From NCBI GenBank assembly GCA_018399515.1, contig JAGYOB010000052.1:1-7467 (forward strand): 7,467 nt of DNA, read 5' to 3'. The DNA comes from Candidatus Nanopelagicales bacterium. Its GTDB lineage: Bacteria > Actinomycetota > Actinomycetes > S36-B12. The position numbers and the translations under genes are program-made. The notes beneath the pieces were generated by a model. That model did no database searches and was not told the origin of the DNA. It worked only from the letters and a program-made list of their open reading frames with translations. Positions within the stretch are counted from its first letter, which is position 1. Each line of letters opens with the position of its first letter. Of the stretch, positions 5,015 to 7,467 are shown piece after piece.

Positions 5015-6040
5015 CTACCGCGGATCGAGACCCACGAGCGAGGGTTCGATGACGAGGTCGATGCCGTAGGTTGCGGCCACTGCCGATCGGATCGTTTCGG
5101 CAAGTTCCATGATCTGGCTTGCCGTGGCCCCGCCGCGATTGGTCAAAGCCAGTGAGTGTTTCGTTGATACCGCCGCCGCCGATCCCGGAAGTGCGAACCC
5201 GCGGGGGAAACCCGCGTGCTCGACCAACCATGCGGCACTGGTTTTGACCCGGCCATCCGGCTGGGGCCAGGCCGCAGCGCCCTCGGGCACGCGCCCGGGC
5301 GGCACAACGGGATTCACGAAGAACGACCCCACACTCCAGGTGTCGTGATCGTTCGCATCGAGCACCATCCCCTTGCGGCGGCGCAGACCCAGCACGGCTT
5401 CGCGCACCCGCTCGCTCGGGGCGCACTCGCCCACCGCGATACCCAGCGCATCGGCGAGCTCGGAGTAGGTCACGGGCTCGGAAAGGTCACCCCGTCGCAT
5501 GTGGAAAGCCACCGCGAGGACGACGAATCGCTGCGGATCCGTTTTGAAGATCGAGTGGCGATAACCGAATCCGCAATCACCGGCAGCCAGCACCCGGACG
5601 TCTGCCGTTCGCCGGTCGAGCACCGTGACTCGCGCAATGATGCTGGCGACATCGCGGCCGTAGGCGCCGACATTCTGGATCGGAGTCGCACCGACACTTC
5701 CGGGAATCCCCGACAGCGCTTCCATACCGCGCCACTGCTGCGCGATGCTCCACTGAACCAGGGCATCCCAGGGCTCCCCGGCTTCCACCTCGACCCAGCC
5801 ACCAGCGCATCCCTCGTCCGACGACGCGATACCTCGAGTGGCGATCTCGATCACCGTTCCCTCGAAGCCGGCATCGGCCACGACGAGGTTGCTGCCTCCA
5901 CCGACAAGGAGGATCTTCTCTGCGCGCTCGTCGCATTCAGCGACCGCGGCGGCGAGTTCGGCGCGCGTAGAAGCGGTGACCCAACGTCGTGCTGGTCCAC
6001 CCACCCGCAGAGTGGTCCAGCGGGCGAGGGTGTTGGTCAC
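5015..6040 (-). CDS. murB: UDP-N-acetylenolpyruvoylglucosamine reductase
   Basis: MurB is a cytoplasmic FAD enzyme that uses NADPH to reduce UDP-GlcNAc-enolpyruvate to UDP-MurNAc, the second committed step of peptidoglycan synthesis. The 341-residue length is normal. FAD-binding motifs are LRVGGPARRW (11-20), LLVGGGSNLVV (44-54) and SGIPGSVGATPIQNVGAYG (110-128). Residues matching the E. coli catalytic set are Arg161 in GYRHSIFK, Ser239 in SVGSFFVNP and Glu332 in VIEPSLVG, all present. The start is GTG at 6040, where the GTGA shares 4 bases with the stop of the upstream hadB-like gene. That points to translational coupling and a common operon. It ends convergently with the aminotransferase gene. 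The identity is firm. Linkage to dehydratase genes ties wall precursor and fatty-acid functions in one transcript. Confidence 0.97.
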   Translation of the reverse strand: MTNTLARWTTLRVGGPARRWVTASTRAELAAAVAECDERAEKILLVGGGSNLVVADAGFEGTVIEIATRGIASSDEGCAGGWVEVEAGEPWDALVQWSIAQQWRGMEALSGIPGSVGATPIQNVGAYGRDVASIIARVTVLDRRTADVRVLAAGDCGFGYRHSIFKTDPQRFVVLAVAFHMRRGDLSEPVTYSELADALGIAVGECAPSERVREAVLGLRRRKGMVLDANDHDTWSVGSFFVNPVVPPGRVPEGAAAWPQPDGRVKTSAAWLVEHAGFPRGFALPGSAAAVSTKHSLALTNRGGATASQIMELAETIRSAVAATYGIDLVIEPSLVGLDPR

Positions 6041-6507
6041 GCGAGGACGACGGTGGCCGATGCCCGGCCGAGGACGCCCTGTCCCTCGCAGGTGGCCACG
6101 ACGTCGAGGCGTACCGCAGAGTCATCGAGTTTCTCGGCGACCGTCGCGGCAACGTGAACCACCGCACCGCGGTCATCGTCGGGGACGACGACCGGGCGGG
6201 TGAATCGAACGCCGAATTCCTTCAGCGCCCCGGGGTCACCGAGCCAATCGGTCAAGACGCGGCCCGCCTGCGCCATCGTCAGCATCCCGTGTGCGATCAC
6301 ATCGGGCAGGCCCACGGACTTCGCAATGCGCTCGTTCCAGTGGATCACGTTGAAGTCTCCGGATGCGCCCGCGTAGCGAACGAGATCGAACCGGGTGATC
6401 TCCACGTCGCGCGACAACACCTCGGTTCCCACAACGGCATCGGCATATGCCGGCACCGGATGGTTCACCGAAACTGCGGGTGCGCGATCTGGCGAAGTAT
6501 TGGTCAT
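6037..6507 (-). CDS. MaoC-family (R)-specific dehydratase, HadB-like catalytic subunit
   Basis: The 156-residue protein has a single hot-dog fold of the MaoC type. The hydratase-2 motif YAGASGDFNVIHWNERIAKSVGLPDVIAHGMLTM (residues 45-78) includes Asp51 and His56. These match the catalytic Asp and His of mycobacterial HadB, which dehydrates 3-hydroxyacyl-ACP in type II fatty-acid synthesis as a heterodimer with HadA. The N-terminus is about 14 residues longer than M. tuberculosis HadB. ATG at 6507 follows the upstream hadA-like stop by 5 bases, and its AGGAGG lies inside the end of that gene. The 3' end overlaps murB by 4 bp. No HadC partner is present. The family is firm; use in ordinary fatty-acid elongation is inferred from synteny and homology. 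I leave the symbol blank because hadB is defined for mycolate makers. Confidence 0.92.
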   Translation of the reverse strand: MTNTSPDRAPAVSVNHPVPAYADAVVGTEVLSRDVEITRFDLVRYAGASGDFNVIHWNERIAKSVGLPDVIAHGMLTMAQAGRVLTDWLGDPGALKEFGVRFTRPVVVPDDDRGAVVHVAATVAEKLDDSAVRLDVVATCEGQGVLGRASATVVLA

Positions 6508-6512
6508 CTAAT

Positions 6513-6968
6513 TCACTCCTCCTGCGCCGTGCCACGCGCCACGATCACCGAGTGCGCGGTGACCACTCGCTCGCCAGCGGCATCGATCACCTCAGCGCGC
6601 AAGGTGAGCATGTCGTTGCCGGCAACCGCACGGATTCCTTCGATCACCGCCTGGACCGTGAGTTCCTCTCCGGCCACGATCGGCCGGTCATAGGCGAAAC
6701 GCTGTTCGCCGTGCACCACCCGCGCGTAGTCCAATCCCAGATCCGGATCGAACATCGCCTGGCCCATCGCCGTGTGGGTCAGCACGAACGCGAAAGTCGG
6801 TGGTGCCACGACATCCCGGTATCCCAGGGCGCGAGCCGCCTCGAGATCGTGGCTGACCGGATTGGCGTCGCCGATCGCGGTTGCGAACTCGCGGATCTTC
6901 TCTCGCCCGACCAGATACGGACTCGACGCCGGATACGTCCTCCCGACGAACTCCACGTTGAGTGCCAC
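6513..6968 (-). CDS. MaoC N-terminal/FAS1-like dehydratase domain protein, HadA-like
   Basis: The 151-residue product is a member of the HadA family (also known as UPF0336), the stabilising, substrate-binding partner of HadB. Seen are a hot-dog opening (GRTYPASSPYLVGREKIREFATAIGDANPVSHD, residues 9-41), then GYRDVVAPPTFAFVLTHTAMGQAMFD (49-74) and HGEQRFAYDRPIVAGEEL (86-103). It has GDANP but not the full Asp...His motif found in the downstream HadB-like protein, consistent with a non-catalytic half. GTG at 6968 is backed by GAGGAGG 7 bases upstream. It lies 42 bp after rpmG and 5 bp before the hadB-like gene, so all probably share a transcript. The order rpmG-hadA-hadB is the same as in M. 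tuberculosis. The family is firm; the physiological substrate is inferred. Confidence 0.92.
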   Translation of the reverse strand: MALNVEFVGRTYPASSPYLVGREKIREFATAIGDANPVSHDLEAARALGYRDVVAPPTFAFVLTHTAMGQAMFDPDLGLDYARVVHGEQRFAYDRPIVAGEELTVQAVIEGIRAVAGNDMLTLRAEVIDAAGERVVTAHSVIVARGTAQEE

Positions 6969-7010
6969 GTGTGGACCTCCTCGACCCTTCGCGGGGGTTG
7001 ACCGCTGGAC

Positions 7011-7178
7011 CTAGCGGGTTTCCTTGTGCGCCGTGTGCTTCTTGCACACCGGGCAGAACTTCTTCATCTCCAGGCGATCGGGGTCATTGCGCCGATTCTT
7101 CTTGGTGATGTAATTGCGGCCCTTGCAATCTTCGCAGGCCAGGGTGATCTTGGGGCGGACATCGCTCGCCTTGGCCAT
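7011..7178 (-). CDS. rpmG: 50S ribosomal protein L33 (zinc-binding, C+ form)
   Basis: L33 is a small large-subunit protein near the E site. The 55-residue product MAKASDVRPKITLACEDC... ends in KKHTAHKETR, a full-length match to the family. Two Cys pairs, Cys15/Cys18 (CEDC) and Cys42/Cys45 (CPVC), form the zinc ribbon, so this is the C+ paralog. Organisms with a C+ copy often hold a second, cysteine-free copy expressed under zinc shortage, but no such copy is in this window. ATG at 7178 has GAGGAGG 5 bases upstream. The gene follows tRNA-Met by 117 bp and precedes the hadA-like gene. No strong promoter was recognised between the tRNA and rpmG. The identity is firm. Confidence 0.97.
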   Translation of the reverse strand: MAKASDVRPKITLACEDCKGRNYITKKNRRNDPDRLEMKKFCPVCKKHTAHKETR

Positions 7179-7295
7179 GGGGCCCTCCTCAGTGCGTCGA
7201 CCTCATTACAAGGCCGCGGGTGTTCGTCCTACCTGTCAGTCGTGCGTGCCGATCGTCGGTGCGTTCTGTTCGTTCGTACTGCGTACCTGGTCGAG

Positions 7296-7369
7296 TAGCG
7301 GAGGCCGGACTTGAACCGGCGACACAGCGATTATGAGCCGCTTGCTCTACCTGGCTGAGCTACTCCGCC
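7296..7369 (-). tRNA. tRNA-Met, elongator (anticodon CAU)
   Basis: This 74-base gene forms a complete cloverleaf. The acceptor is GGCGGAG/CTCCGCT with discriminator A, and the D stem is GCTC/GAGC. The anticodon stem AGCGG/TCGCT has loop CTCATAA (anticodon CAT), and the T stem GCCGG/CCGGC has loop TTCAAGT. It lacks the three G-C pairs at the foot of the anticodon stem that mark initiator tRNA. The first acceptor pair is G1-U72, which is unusual. CCA is not encoded. A CAU tRNA could also be lysidine-modified tRNA-Ile, but the place upstream of rpmG matches mycobacterial metT. Confidence 0.92.
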
Positions 7370-7417
7370 GCGTGACCGTCGAGATCACCATGCATAACGG
7401 CGATCACGACCGTGCAG

Positions 7418-7467
7418 AGCCCCAATACGGAATCGAACCGTAGACCTTCTCCTTACCATGGAGACGC
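7418..7467 (-). tRNA. tRNA-Thr (anticodon GGU), partial at the right edge
   Basis: Fifty bases of the 3' part are visible. The anticodon stem TCTCC/GGAGA has loop ATGGTAA (anticodon GGT). The T stem TACGG/CCGTA has loop TTCGATT, and the 3' acceptor strand TTGGGGC has discriminator T. CCA is not encoded. The 5' half lies outside the window. It precedes tRNA-Met by 48 bp, the same thrT-metT order as in M. tuberculosis. Confidence 0.93.

Noticed and set aside
5015..5050. Apparent loss of the second Glu in the MurB C-terminal EPE motif (reads IEPS)
   Set aside because: Aligning on the following LVG/FIG places Glu332 at the catalytic position, as in actinobacterial MurB, so the residue is present.
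5216..6157. 313-codon plus-strand open frame opposite murB
   Set aside because: It is antisense to a clear murB and the end of the hadB-like gene. High-GC codon bias leaves such frames open, and the product has no recognisable domain.

Overview
The window is a conserved housekeeping locus from a high-GC Gram-positive bacterium, almost certainly an actinomycete (Actinomycetota). The evidence is the high GC content, the frequent GTG starts behind GAGGAG-type ribosome binding sites, a NusG with a long acidic N-terminal extension, tRNA genes without an encoded CCA end, and a gene order matching the mycobacterial block thrT-metT-rpmG2-hadA-hadB ... trpT-secE-nusG-rplK-rplA. It is not a Mycobacterium arrangement. 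There is no hadC, murB follows hadB, an aminotransferase gene sits before trpT, and rplJ follows rplA directly. The genus cannot be fixed from the sequence alone.

All genes but one lie on the minus strand, so transcription runs from high to low coordinates. Region 1 (7467 to about 5015): a partial tRNA-Thr(GGU), tRNA-Met(CAU), rpmG (L33, zinc-binding form), then a tight cluster of a HadA-like MaoC protein, a HadB-like MaoC dehydratase and murB. hadA and hadB are 5 bp apart, and hadB and murB overlap by 4 bp. Region 2 (4967 to 3762): the only plus-strand gene, a class I PLP aminotransferase of the aspartate aminotransferase type. It converges on murB and diverges from trpT. Region 3 (3568 to 908): tRNA-Trp(CCA), secE, nusG, rplK and rplA, the classic export/transcription-factor/L11-L1 cluster. 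Region 4 (about 895 to 1): a promoter, a long structured leader and rplJ (L10), which runs off the left edge.

The genes serve core functions: ribosome stalk and L1 stalk (L11, L1, L10), L33, transcription elongation (NusG), protein export (SecE), translation (three tRNAs), peptidoglycan precursor synthesis (MurB), fatty-acid dehydration (HadA/HadB-like) and amino-acid metabolism (aminotransferase).

I see no defence system, mobile element, CRISPR array or biosynthetic cluster. The most interesting signals are in RNA and protein architecture. One is an L10-type leader carrying a tandem duplication of its conserved GCACTACCGAA(A)GAC segment. A second is a hairpin between rplK and rplA that resembles the L1-binding site of 23S rRNA. 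A third is a possible hairpin covering the rplK ribosome binding site. The last is acidic, Ala/Glu-repeat extensions on both NusG and L10. These are inferences from reading the sequence and no search was run.
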